Assembly: GCA_015067705.1 (NCBI GenBank)
Contig: SVLW01000014.1
Location: forward strand, 1-44,269
Source: Oscillospiraceae bacterium
GTDB lineage: Bacteria; Bacillota; Clostridia; Oscillospirales; QAMX01
Direction of reading: 5' to 3'
Length of the DNA stretch: 44,269 nucleotides
Made by a program: the position numbers and the translations under genes. A model generated the notes under the pieces. The model was given only the letters and a program-made list of their open reading frames with translations, searched no databases and was not told the DNA's origin. Below are positions 1 through 7,692 of this stretch, in pieces. Within the stretch, counting starts at the first letter, position 1; each line of letters begins with the position of its first letter.

Positions 1-357
1 TCTTTGGGAAACAAACACTTGATGAATATTTTGCCAGCGTATTTAAGTGTTGTGAAAAATGGGGGAATGTTGATCTGTGATGAATTTAGTAGCGGTCTTC
101 ATAACGATTTGGAAGAACTCTTGATCAAATATTTTATGAAGTACGCAAGACAGGCTCAAATTTTTATCGTATCTCATTCAACGAATTTGCTCACATCCAG
201 ATTGTTTCGACCAGATCAACTCTACGCAGTCAATTTTGACAAGGAAGGAAGTAATGTGGTTAAGTTTTCTTCCGAGCAGCCGAGAACAGGACAAAATTAT
301 GAGAAGATGTATTTAGGTGGTGTGTTCAGTGGATTGCCAAGATACAATGAGATTTAA
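1..357 (+). CDS. AAA/ABC-type ATPase, C-terminal end (RloA/AbiLi-like), 5' truncated by window
   Basis: Only the last ~118 residues are present; the frame is open from base 1. A Ser-Leu-Gly stretch at the very start is followed by a Walker B strand with the catalytic acidic pair (MLICDEF, near residue 25) and an H-loop/switch histidine (IVSHST, near residue 60). This is the C-terminal half of an SMC/ABC-like ATPase of the AAA_15/AAA_21 group, found in OLD-like, RloA, AbiLi and PARIS AriA proteins. The downstream RloB-like gene starts inside its last codons (11-base overlap), so the two are probably translated together. Role as the sensing/energy subunit of an anti-phage module is inferred from the partner. 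The N-terminal Walker A lies outside the window. Confidence 0.75.
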   Translation, partial: SLGNKHLMNILPAYLSVVKNGGMLICDEFSSGLHNDLEELLIKYFMKYARQAQIFIVSHSTNLLTSRLFRPDQLYAVNFDKEGSNVVKFSSEQPRTGQNYEKMYLGGVFSGLPRYNEI

Positions 358-1171
358 TTTGCAAAAAGGGAAACGGATAGGACAGGTTCTATTTATTGTT
401 GAAGGCGAGAATACTGAACCTAATTTGATCTATAGGGTTTTTTGTGGTATCTTTGGCTATCAAATGGAGCGGATTTACAGAAATGGGGAATATCGTGTGT
501 TTCACCGCACAGATGACCCTTTTTCTAAAATAACAGTTATCAATACAGAAGAGTCGCATATAGGTTTTATCGAAAAGAATAATGAATTTCTAAACAGAAT
601 GTTTGATTTGTTGATTGATGACTATGGGCTTGATATCGATAATGCAGCAATATATTACATATTCGATCGAGATCCGGGATCAAATACTAATACAGAGTTT
701 ATTAGGGATATGCTTGGAAAACTTTCCAGCGCTCGAGAGATCAACGAGGACATGACGCGACAAGGTATGCTCTTACTGTCATATCCATGTATAGAAAGCT
801 TTGTAGGAATGAATTTGCTGAATGACAGTATTCGGTATTGCTGGACAAAAGGAATTGAATATGGATCTGCTTTGAAACACGCATTACATGAAGATCTATT
901 ACTTCCCAATAAGATTACTGAAGATACAATCCTCCATTGTGCAGGAGAATTGTTCTGCAGTTTGAAACAGGCAGGAATTGATACTACTCTTGAAACTTTT
1001 ATGAATAGCTTAGATCAATTTTCCGAAACCAATAAAGAGATTTTTGAATGGCAGGAGTCACAGCATAGGGAAAAGGGTCAGTATGGCTTACTTAGCTTAT
1101 TTATTGTTGCATTAATCGATCTCGGCTTGATAAAAATCGAATGTGAGGATAATATCTTTCTAAGCGAATAA
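347..1171 (+). CDS. RloB-like TOPRIM-fold protein (AbiLii-like), putative abortive-infection effector
   Basis: 274 residues from the ATG at 347, which overlaps the ATPase gene by 11 bases; an in-frame GTG at 317 would add 10 residues but sits deeper in the upstream gene. RloB family pattern: an N-terminal strand ending in IVEGENTEPN (Glu19, with Glu21 and Glu24), a central IFDRDP acidic pair (Asp107, Asp109), then a PCIESFVGMN segment (Glu150). These acidic residues are placed like those of TOPRIM nucleases. RloB/AbiLii proteins occur beside an AAA ATPase in Lactococcus AbiL and in rlo genes of restriction loci, and PARIS AriB (DUF4435) is a functional analogue. The nuclease or other toxic activity, and its target, are inferred. 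AT-rich codon use differs from the chromosomal genes to the right. Confidence 0.75.
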   Translation: MRFNLQKGKRIGQVLFIVEGENTEPNLIYRVFCGIFGYQMERIYRNGEYRVFHRTDDPFSKITVINTEESHIGFIEKNNEFLNRMFDLLIDDYGLDIDNAAIYYIFDRDPGSNTNTEFIRDMLGKLSSAREINEDMTRQGMLLLSYPCIESFVGMNLLNDSIRYCWTKGIEYGSALKHALHEDLLLPNKITEDTILHCAGELFCSLKQAGIDTTLETFMNSLDQFSETNKEIFEWQESQHREKGQYGLLSLFIVALIDLGLIKIECEDNIFLSE

Positions 1172-1225
1172 ATCTCCTATTTGATTCCTTAAATGAATAA
1201 TTTCAAATTATCAATTTATATAAAA

Positions 1226-1251
1226 AACGCCGCAGAGTTTTCTGCGGCGTT
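1226..1251 (-). terminator. Rho-independent terminator of the HTH gene
   Basis: Perfect 11-bp stem (1226-1236 with 1241-1251) and a GTTT loop. Read on the minus strand it is followed by a run of T, so it terminates the HTH gene that ends at 1263. It also lies downstream of the convergent rloB-like gene but has no T run in that direction. Confidence 0.8.
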
Positions 1252-1262
1252 AACATTTGCGT

Positions 1263-1460
1263 TTATAAATCTAGGTTTTCCAGCCATTCATCAAAGGACT
1301 TTTTGGAAATCCGAATGGCGCTTCCGATGCGGACGATTCGGAACTGTTCTTCTTTGATGAGTTGGTATGCGGTTGTGCGACCGATGTTGAGCATGGCTGC
1401 GACATCTTCAACGGTGTAGGTACGAGACTCCGGCAATGGCCTTTTTTCTTTCATATCCAT
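1263..1460 (-). CDS. Excisionase-like helix-turn-helix protein
   Basis: 65 residues. The ATG at 1460 is chosen because GGAGG lies five bases upstream; a longer frame starting with GTG would place the start on the ribosome-binding site itself. The core YTVEDVAAMLNIGRTTAYQL is the winged-helix HTH_17 motif of the excisionase/MerR-like DNA-binding family, followed by the usual wing (RIGSAIRISKKSFDEWL). Such proteins act as recombination directionality factors or small regulators on integrative elements. Its place about 240 bp from the tRNA junction, pointing away from it, fits an Xis of this island. No integrase follows downstream: a terminator and the convergent rloB-like gene do. A purely regulatory role is equally possible. 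Confidence 0.8.
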   Translation of the reverse strand: MDMKEKRPLPESRTYTVEDVAAMLNIGRTTAYQLIKEEQFRIVRIGSAIRISKKSFDEWLENLDL

Positions 1461-1699
1461 AAAAACCTCCACGTTTTTCCATCGTCAAAATGAACAAGTC
1501 TAAGTGAAAACGCAGTTGCAGTCAGTGCTTTTTAGGGGTGGATTTGCTAAGAATTTGCTAATGACAAGTCCAAAACAGCACGTCAGAGTGCGACAGCTTG
1601 TGCAATTTTCACTATAAAAATCGAGTACTAGAGATCATTTCACGCAAGGGATGGTATTGGAAGTGACATCCGTATCGTGCTTTTATGGATTAAGCCATA
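1461..1699. other. Non-coding end region of the island with short repeats (candidate recombinase-binding sites)
   Basis: No gene is visible here. ATTTGCTAA occurs twice in direct orientation (1542-1550 and 1553-1561), 11 bp apart, about one helical turn. ACAAGTC occurs at 1494-1500 and 1564-1570. AGTGAAAA (1503-1510) and TTTTCACT (1606-1613) form a long-range inverted pair. Position between an Xis-like gene and the attachment site suggests arm-type Int/Xis sites; that is inference. Confidence 0.4.
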
Positions 1700-1744
1700 C
1701 TCCTAAGCGGAAGGCCGCGCGTTCGAATCGCGCCGGGGACGCCA
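1700..1744 (+). other. 3' half of tRNA-Arg(CCT): probable attR site
   Basis: Reads as an anticodon loop CTCCTAA (1700-1706, anticodon CCT), the 3' anticodon stem GCGGA, a five-base variable region, a perfect T-arm (1717-1721 with 1729-1733 around TTCGAAT), the 3' acceptor strand CGGGGAC, discriminator G and encoded CCA (1742-1744). Nothing upstream pairs with it: neither TCCGC for the anticodon stem nor GTCCCCG for the acceptor is present. It is therefore a partial tRNA, best explained as the attachment-site copy left by integration in the anticodon loop. Confidence 0.75.
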
Positions 1745-1746
1745 AA

Positions 1747-1775
1747 ACGCCGAAGCAGTCTGCTTCGGCGTTTTT
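1747..1775 (+). terminator. Terminator of the original tRNA-Arg gene
   Basis: Stem of 10-11 bp (1747-1757 with 1761-1771) with a GTC loop and five T, starting three bases after the tRNA CCA. It marks the undisturbed chromosomal side of the junction. Confidence 0.85.
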
Positions 1776-1834
1776 GTTTGCCATTTCTGATAGAAAAATT
1801 CGATCGAACGTGCATCCGGTATCGGTGCTCTGAA

Positions 1835-1863
1835 TTGAAAAAGTCAATACCATGTGTTATGAT
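1835..1863 (+). promoter_or_regulatory. Sigma-A-type promoter for the TSUP fusion gene
   Basis: TTGAAA (1835-1840), 17-bp spacer, TATGAT (1858-1863), 32 bp before the start codon. Confidence 0.65.
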
Positions 1864-1895
1864 AAAATAAAAAAAGAGTATCTGGAGAAGAAGAA

Positions 1896-3419
1896 ATGGG
1901 ATATGAATACCTTGTGGCGGCACTTGCGGCCGCTCTTGCCGGTATTGGCACCGGACTGGTGGGCCTGAGTGCGGCTACGGCAATGGTGCCGCTTCTGATT
2001 GTTCTGTGCCCGACCTTCGGCGGGGAGCACGGCGCATATATGGCAACGGCGATTGCGCTTGCCAGCGATATTCTCGGCTCTGCCGTTACCACCGGCGTGT
2101 ATGCGAAAAACAAAAAGATAGACCTCAGACACGGATGGCTGATTGCCGTCTGCATCATCGGGATGTGCACCGTCGGTTCGGTGGCGGCATACTTTACTCA
2201 CCAGACGGTGCTGGGCGGTTTCTCCCTGTTCCTGTGCGTTGCGATTGGCATTCGGTTCTTGGTCAGTCCCGATTCAAAGGAACGGCCGGAAAAAGACGGC
2301 AAGTCCAGACTGTCCGTTCGGGAAATTGCCATTTCGCTCTTTTTTGGCCTGACCATCGGCTTTGGCACGGGCTTTTTCGGCACAGGCGGCGGAATGATGA
2401 TGCTGATCGTGTTCACCGCCATGCTGGGGTATGACCGGAAAACAGCCGTGGGAACCTCCACCTTTATCATGACCTTCACGGCCCTGATCGCCGCGGTCAG
2501 TCACATCCTCATTGAGCCGACCATCGTCCTGGAATGCTGGAAGTTCCTGCTTCTCTCGATCGTGGTCGCCACCGTTTTCTCGCTTGTCAGCGCGAAATTC
2601 GCCAACAGAGTCAAGGGCAGAGTCGTCGGATACACCACCGGCGCGATTTTGCTGGTGCTCGGTCTCTCCATGATCCTGATCAACAACCTGGATCGTCTCA
2701 ATCTTCCATATCTTTTGGCTTTTTTGCGGGTGTTCGGCATTTATGTGGGATATATCGTGGCCCTGGCCGCGGTGTTGATCGTGATCCGCTTTACCACAAA
2801 GGTCAAGGATCATATCTTCCGAAAGCTCCTGCATTTTGTGGCCTTCACGTCCATTGTTCCGTTGGTATTCGCCGCGGACGTCTGGTGGATTGCCGCTGCG
2901 GTGGAGGTGCTGTTCCTCATTCTCGTGATTGCGGCGCTGCATTTCTTTGAGGACTTTGCCTTTTACCAGCGTCTGTTTGTGGAAAAAGCAAAGCACGAAG
3001 TCATCCTGAGTTTCGTGTCCTTATTCGGCCTGATGACCGTGCTGATCGCGGTCTTTTGGGGCATTTTCGGCAGAGCGCATCTGTTCATTGCCATGGGCGC
3101 CATTATGGCCTGGGGGCCGGGCGATGGGATGGCGGCCGTTGTTGGCAAAGAATATGGCAGGCATAAACTGCGGGGTAAGCGCATCGAAGGCACGAAATCC
3201 ATCGAAGGCAGCGTTGCCATGGCGATCACCGCCTTTGTATGCCTGCTCCCGGTCCTGCTTACCATGTCGCCGCTTCCCTGGTACGCCGCTGTGCTTGCGG
3301 CACTGGTCATCGCACCCATCGCATCCGTAACCGAGCTTCTGACCAAAGGCGGATGGGATACGGTAACGGTACCTGCCATCTCGGCGATCCTGCTGTCTGT
3401 CACCTTGATCTGGTGGTAA
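1896..3419 (+). CDS. TSUP (TauE/SafE) transporter fused to a dolichol/phytol-kinase-like membrane domain
   Basis: 507 residues, start ATG after GGAGAAG. Residues 1 to ~265 are a TSUP-type membrane domain: two related halves beginning AGIGTGLVGLSAA and GFGTGFFGTGGGMM, the glycine-rich repeats typical of TauE/SafE sulfite/organosulfonate/anion exporters. Residues ~275-507 are a second polytopic domain resembling CTP-dependent dolichol/phytol kinases and CdsA-like cytidylyltransferases: RKLLH (309-313), GPGDGMAAVVG (Asp410), KSIEGS (434-439) and a C-terminal GGWDTVTVP (Asp488). Each half has the usual length of a stand-alone protein, and there is no stop or frameshift between them. The lipid or isoprenoid alcohol phosphorylated and the ion moved are unknown. 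Own promoter; the GH2 gene follows after 92 bp. Confidence 0.8.
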   Translation: MGYEYLVAALAAALAGIGTGLVGLSAATAMVPLLIVLCPTFGGEHGAYMATAIALASDILGSAVTTGVYAKNKKIDLRHGWLIAVCIIGMCTVGSVAAYFTHQTVLGGFSLFLCVAIGIRFLVSPDSKERPEKDGKSRLSVREIAISLFFGLTIGFGTGFFGTGGGMMMLIVFTAMLGYDRKTAVGTSTFIMTFTALIAAVSHILIEPTIVLECWKFLLLSIVVATVFSLVSAKFANRVKGRVVGYTTGAILLVLGLSMILINNLDRLNLPYLLAFLRVFGIYVGYIVALAAVLIVIRFTTKVKDHIFRKLLHFVAFTSIVPLVFAADVWWIAAAVEVLFLILVIAALHFFEDFAFYQRLFVEKAKHEVILSFVSLFGLMTVLIAVFWGIFGRAHLFIAMGAIMAWGPGDGMAAVVGKEYGRHKLRGKRIEGTKSIEGSVAMAITAFVCLLPVLLTMSPLPWYAAVLAALVIAPIASVTELLTKGGWDTVTVPAISAILLSVTLIWW

Positions 3420-3453
3420 GATAGCATCTTCAAATCTGAAAAAACAGAAAACC

Positions 3454-3482
3454 CGTCTGCGGCAGAAGACGCTGCCGCGACG
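3454..3482 (+). other. Intergenic hairpin upstream of the GH2 gene
   Basis: CGTC (3454-3457) and GCGGCAG (3459-3465) pair with CTGCCGC (3472-3478) and GACG (3479-3482), leaving a one-base bulge. There is no T run on the plus strand, so it is not a standard terminator for the TSUP gene; it may be an mRNA-processing or leader element. Confidence 0.3.
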
Positions 3483-3511
3483 GAGAAAGAGAAAAAGAGG
3501 GGGTTCCCATC

Positions 3512-6094
3512 ATGAAAACGATTCTGTATCCCGAAAACGGATGGCAGGTCTCTATGGCGGATCGTGCGGACGGCACGTTTCTGGATGCCCGTGCTCTGTC
3601 CCGGGGTGAGACCATGGGGGATGTGACCTGGTATCCGACAGCGATTCCCACCTCCGTCCAGGACGTCCTGTGTGAAAACGGCGTGCTGCCCGCTTCCGCC
3701 CGTCAGGGGCAGGCGGACTATGCATGGGTGGCGGAGCGCGACTGGATCTATCTGGCGCACTTCCCGCTGCCGGCGCTGCCTGCGGACGCCTATGCGGAGT
3801 TTCACTTCCTGGGACTCGACACCGTGGCGACGATCTACTGTAACGGCGAGGAGATCGGCGCCCACGAGGATATGTTCCTGCGGAAAATCATCCCGGTCTC
3901 CTGTCTGCGGGAGGGGGATAACATTCTGACGATTCATTTCCGCTCTCCCACCCGTGCCGCCGCAGAACTGGCGCAGGAGATGCCGGAGGACTGGAAACTG
4001 GTGATGACGGAGTCCCGCCTGCTGCGGAAAGTCCCCTCGGACTACAGCACCTTCCTGGGCTGTCAGGTGGTCTGCACCTGCGTGGGTCTTTTCGATGAGG
4101 TCTCGCTCCACGTCTATCCTACCCGTGACCGCCTGACGGCATTTCAGGCCGACACGGATGTGTCGCAGGATCTGGGCCGCGCCATTTTTGAGGGCGTGAT
4201 TGAGGCAGAGGGCGCCGCCGCCTCGGCGGTGCGTGTGAGCGTCACCGGACCGGACGGCTCCACCTGTTCCTCCAGATACCCGCTGCGGGACGGACAGGCC
4301 GCGTATCAGCTAGAGCTTTCCGATCCGCTGCTCTGGTGGCCCGCCGGATACGGCCCGCAGAATCTTTATACCGTCAAGGCGGAGCTGCTGGACGGCGATA
4401 CCGTGCTGGACGTGCTGGAAAAGCGCGTGGGCGTCCGTCTGGTGGAATACGCCGGGGATTTCCGCTTTACCATCAACGGGAAGCGCATCCGCCTCTGGGG
4501 CTCCAACTTTGTCAATGTGGAAGGCATCACCCATTGGTGCGATCCTGCCCGGGTGCGCCGCCTTTTAGAGCTTGCCCGGGACGGCAATCTCAACACCATG
4601 CGGATCTGGGGCGAGGGGCCCCTCCTGCCGGATCTCTTCTACGATCTGGCGGACGAACTGGGCATTCTCGTGTGGCAGGACTTTGGCCTGGGCTTCGGCC
4701 CCTGGCCGGATGATGGGCACCACCGCGCGCTCTTCCGGCAGGAGGTGGAGCAGATGGTGCTGCGTCTGCGGCATCACGCCAGTCTCCTGATCTGGTGCGG
4801 CAGCAACGAGACCTATATGACCGGCATCAGCGAGAACATGGACGGCCTGCCCCGTTATGGCTTTGATCTGATCTTCCGGGACGCCAAAAAGCTCTGTGAG
4901 CGTCTGGATCCCCGTCGGCTTTATCTGCCCACGTCTCCCATGGGCGGCGATTATCCCCAGGACGCCTCCGGCGGCGATATCCACGGCTATTGGGGCGTGG
5001 ATTTCGAGCCGGGCCTTCAGTATCCGGTGCTCTTCAGTGAGAGCTGTCACGCCACCGCCTATTCCAAACACAGCATGCTGCGCTTCATGACGGAGGAGGA
5101 GATCTGGCCGGAGGGCTATCAGGATGTGCATCTCCATGATCCTGCCTTCTTCGACGCGGCCGCCAAAAAAGCACCGGCCGTCCCCGGCAATTACGGCATC
5201 AGCTTCCAGAACTACTGGCGGCAGATCTCTGTGCCGGATACCTGGCGGCCCCATCTCTCCTGTTTCGCACCTTCGGAATTCTGGGATTTCGAGCAGTATT
5301 TCAGCGCCCACGATGTGGACTCCATCCTCTATAAGTACGCCGTCTGCGGCGCGGATTTCTATAAGCGGGAGATCGAGCGGATTCGCCGCGGCCGTCCCTG
5401 CAGCACGCCCTTCGCGCCCCGCCGCTGCAGCGGCTATCTCACCTGGAAGTATAACGACGCGTGGCCCCATATCAACTTCACCCAGATCGACTATTATCTG
5501 GAGCCCACCGCCCAGTATTATGCCATCCGCCGTGCCTGCGCGCCCGTCGTGGCGGGCGTGTCCGCGGAACAGGATCATCTGTATCTCTGGACCGTGAACG
5601 ACTCCGGCGAAGAGGTGCGGGGCGAGATCGTCCTGCGGCTTTTCAGCCGTCTGCGGAACCAGGTGGAGCGGGAGTACACCTTCCCGGTCTGGCTGCGTCC
5701 GGACGAGTCCCGGGTGGTGGACTGCCTCGACTGGATGGGCTCCCTGCATCGGGAGCAGATCCTGCACACCACCTTCACCGCATCGGACGGTACCCTCATC
5801 GGCACCAATGTCTGTTATCTGGATATGGAGCGGAATCTCGCCTTCCCGGCGCCTCATATTACCCTCTCCTGGGAGAACGGCCTTCTGGCCGTGCGGACGG
5901 ATCAGTACGCCCGCTATGTGGAACTGCTGGGCGAAAGCGCCGACGGCGACGCCTTCGGCTGGGATTTCAGCGATAACTACTTTGATCTCCTGCCCTTTGA
6001 GACCAAGTATATCCGCGTCAAGGCCCCCTGCGACACGGGCACCATCCGGGCGATCCCCCACTACGGAACGCCCTCGGATCCGATTTCTCTCTAA
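3512..6094 (+). CDS. Beta-mannosidase, glycoside hydrolase family 2
   Basis: 860 residues, ATG preceded by GAGGGGG. Releases terminal beta-mannose from manno-oligosaccharides; no signal peptide, so it probably acts in the cytosol on imported oligosaccharides. Order of domains: N-terminal jelly-roll sugar-binding domain (FLGLDTVATIYCNG near 110-120), an immunoglobulin-like beta-sandwich ending near WWPAGYGPQNLY, then the TIM barrel with NTMRIWGEG, the acid/base in IWCGSNE (Glu433) and the nucleophile in LFSES (Glu510), followed by C-terminal sandwich domains. The tryptophan-rich RIWGEG and WCGSNE pattern points to beta-mannosidase rather than beta-galactosidase or glucuronidase. It follows the TSUP fusion by 92 bp with no clear promoter, so read-through is likely. 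Exact substrate is not settled by sequence. Confidence 0.88.
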   Translation: MKTILYPENGWQVSMADRADGTFLDARALSRGETMGDVTWYPTAIPTSVQDVLCENGVLPASARQGQADYAWVAERDWIYLAHFPLPALPADAYAEFHFLGLDTVATIYCNGEEIGAHEDMFLRKIIPVSCLREGDNILTIHFRSPTRAAAELAQEMPEDWKLVMTESRLLRKVPSDYSTFLGCQVVCTCVGLFDEVSLHVYPTRDRLTAFQADTDVSQDLGRAIFEGVIEAEGAAASAVRVSVTGPDGSTCSSRYPLRDGQAAYQLELSDPLLWWPAGYGPQNLYTVKAELLDGDTVLDVLEKRVGVRLVEYAGDFRFTINGKRIRLWGSNFVNVEGITHWCDPARVRRLLELARDGNLNTMRIWGEGPLLPDLFYDLADELGILVWQDFGLGFGPWPDDGHHRALFRQEVEQMVLRLRHHASLLIWCGSNETYMTGISENMDGLPRYGFDLIFRDAKKLCERLDPRRLYLPTSPMGGDYPQDASGGDIHGYWGVDFEPGLQYPVLFSESCHATAYSKHSMLRFMTEEEIWPEGYQDVHLHDPAFFDAAAKKAPAVPGNYGISFQNYWRQISVPDTWRPHLSCFAPSEFWDFEQYFSAHDVDSILYKYAVCGADFYKREIERIRRGRPCSTPFAPRRCSGYLTWKYNDAWPHINFTQIDYYLEPTAQYYAIRRACAPVVAGVSAEQDHLYLWTVNDSGEEVRGEIVLRLFSRLRNQVEREYTFPVWLRPDESRVVDCLDWMGSLHREQILHTTFTASDGTLIGTNVCYLDMERNLAFPAPHITLSWENGLLAVRTDQYARYVELLGESADGDAFGWDFSDNYFDLLPFETKYIRVKAPCDTGTIRAIPHYGTPSDPISL

Positions 6095-6148
6095 GTCAGT
6101 AAAAAGCCCGCCCCTCAGATTGTCTCTGAGGGGCGGGCTTTTACTGAC
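6095..6148. terminator. Bidirectional terminator between GH2 and MATE genes
   Basis: Very long stem: 14 perfect bp (6106-6119 with 6125-6138), extended by A/T runs and then by GTCAGT/ACTGAC (6095-6100 with 6143-6148). It has T runs in both directions and sits between convergent genes. Confidence 0.92.
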
Positions 6149-6150
6149 TC

Positions 6151-7539
6151 TTATGCATTCTTTTTCTCTTTTTCCGCGGCCAGATGGTTCATCTTGCGGA
6201 ACTCCGCCACCACCATGAGAATAGCGGTGACGCTGGCCATCAGGTCGGCGATGGGGCCGGCACGCAGCACGCCGTCGATGCCGAGGAACCGCGGCAGGAT
6301 CAGCGCCAGCGGGATCAGGAACAGGATCTGGCGGGTCATGGACAGGAACACGCCCTTGGCCGCCTTACCGATGGAGGTGAAGAAGGTGGAGGTGAGGGGC
6401 TGGATGAAGTTTAAGAATGTGAAGAATAAGGTCACCCGGAATGCCTTGACACCAAACTCAAAGTATTCCGCAGAACCGTTGCCGAACATGGCAAGAAGCG
6501 TGCGGGGCATGGTCTGGAAGAGGATAAAGGACAAGAGGGAAATGGAACCGGCAGCGATGGATGCCACGCGATAGGCGTCCTTCACGCGCTGGTAATTCTC
6601 CGCGCCGTAGTTATAGCTCTCTACCGGCTGGCTGCCCTGGGCGATACCGATGACCACGGAGAAGAAAATCTGGTTCACCTTCATGACGATGCCGAAACAG
6701 GCGATGGGAATGGACTCGCCATAGACCGACAGCGCGCCGTAATACTGCAGGAGATTATTGATGACGATCTGCGTCACCATCATGGCCAGCTGATTGAAGA
6801 AGGAGGCCATGCCGATGGCGCCGATCTCACGGATATAGCGGAACCGGGGGATGAAGTGGGTTTTCTCCAACTTTACGGTACGGTAACGGCGCAGATACCA
6901 CAGCACGATGATACCGGACACGATCTGGCCGATGATGGTGGCCAGGGCTGCGCCCGCCATGCCCCAATGGAACACCAGCACAAAGAGCGCATCCAGCACC
7001 ACATTGATCAGAGCGCCGGTGATATTGCAGATCATGGTCATTTTGGGGCTGCCGTCGGCGCGGATCAGATGACCGCCGCCGGAGGAGAGCAGCATGAAGG
7101 GGAAGCCGATGGCGCAGATCCGCACATAAGGCAGGGCATAGGGCAGCACTTCCTCCGGCGAACCAAAGAGCCGGAGCAGCGGCTCTGCAAAGAAGAGCGC
7201 GATCAGCGTGATCGCCGTGCCGCACAGGATCAGCATGGAAGCGGCGGTGCCCACATAATACGGTGCGGATTCCCGGTTGCCGCGGCCCATATTCAGATTG
7301 AAACAGGAGGCACCGCCGATGCCGAAGAGCAGCGCCAGCGCCAGACAGGCCGTGGTGAAGGGGAAGGATACATTGGTGGCGGCGTTGCCCAGGGTGCCGA
7401 CGGCATGGCCGATAAAGAGCTGGTCCACCATGTTGTAAAGCGCGCCCACCAGCATGGCAATGATGCTGGGCACCGCGAACTTCACCATCAGTTTCCCAAT
7501 GGGCGCACTGGCCAGGGGGTTCTTCTGTACATCATTCAT
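6151..7539 (-). CDS. MATE-family multidrug efflux transporter
   Basis: 462 residues, the usual MATE length, with about 12 hydrophobic segments in two related halves. Hallmarks are the N-terminal PIGKLMVKFAVPSIIAMLV stretch, LYNMVDQLFIGH and GIGGASCFNLNMGRGN, as in the DinF/NorM-like Firmicute branch; the second half begins near FNQLAMMVTQIVINN. Exports drugs or metabolites in exchange for Na+ or H+ across the cytoplasmic membrane. Monocistronic: its own promoter lies at 7579-7607 and it ends against the bidirectional terminator. The start ATG at 7539 has AAGGA upstream. The substrate cannot be predicted. Confidence 0.9.
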   Translation of the reverse strand: MNDVQKNPLASAPIGKLMVKFAVPSIIAMLVGALYNMVDQLFIGHAVGTLGNAATNVSFPFTTACLALALLFGIGGASCFNLNMGRGNRESAPYYVGTAASMLILCGTAITLIALFFAEPLLRLFGSPEEVLPYALPYVRICAIGFPFMLLSSGGGHLIRADGSPKMTMICNITGALINVVLDALFVLVFHWGMAGAALATIIGQIVSGIIVLWYLRRYRTVKLEKTHFIPRFRYIREIGAIGMASFFNQLAMMVTQIVINNLLQYYGALSVYGESIPIACFGIVMKVNQIFFSVVIGIAQGSQPVESYNYGAENYQRVKDAYRVASIAAGSISLLSFILFQTMPRTLLAMFGNGSAEYFEFGVKAFRVTLFFTFLNFIQPLTSTFFTSIGKAAKGVFLSMTRQILFLIPLALILPRFLGIDGVLRAGPIADLMASVTAILMVVAEFRKMNHLAAEKEKKNA

Positions 7540-7578
7540 GAAGAAAATTCCTTCGCTTTCCTGAAAAGTCTAAGCTTT

Positions 7579-7607
7579 ATTATACCGCAAAATCTGACAG
7601 GAAGCAA
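7579..7607 (-). promoter_or_regulatory. Promoter of the MATE gene
   Basis: Minus strand TTGCTT (7602-7607), 17-bp spacer, TATAAT (7579-7584); 40 bp upstream of the ATG. Confidence 0.7.
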
Positions 7608-7648
7608 GTACGCCGCCTGGCTGTCGGTCAAAACACCCATATAAAAAT

Positions 7649-7674
7649 CCTCCCGCGGCGATAACCGCGGGAGG
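7649..7674 (-). terminator. Terminator of the large GH51 gene
   Basis: 10-bp stem CCTCCCGCGG/CCGCGGGAGG (7649-7658 with 7665-7674). On the minus strand it is followed by ATTTTTATA. Confidence 0.85.
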
Positions 7675-7692
7675 GGATGTAAGCTATTCGTC

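Larger units (their letters stand above)
1..1744. mobile_element. Right end of a tRNA-integrated genomic island (partial)
   Basis: The first 1.7 kb is clearly more AT-rich than the rest of the window. It holds an ATPase/RloB defence-type pair and a small excisionase-like HTH gene, and it ends exactly in the 3' half of a tRNA-Arg gene followed by a terminator. That arrangement is what a tyrosine-recombinase element leaves when it crosses over in an anticodon loop and rebuilds the tRNA at its other end. No integrase is visible; it would have to lie to the left of the window or be missing. Element identity (ICE, prophage satellite or island) cannot be told from here. Confidence 0.65.

Noticed and set aside
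1651-1833. 60-codon open frame across the tRNA fragment and its terminator
   Set aside because: It spans the partial tRNA and the hairpin and has no ribosome-binding site or family motif.
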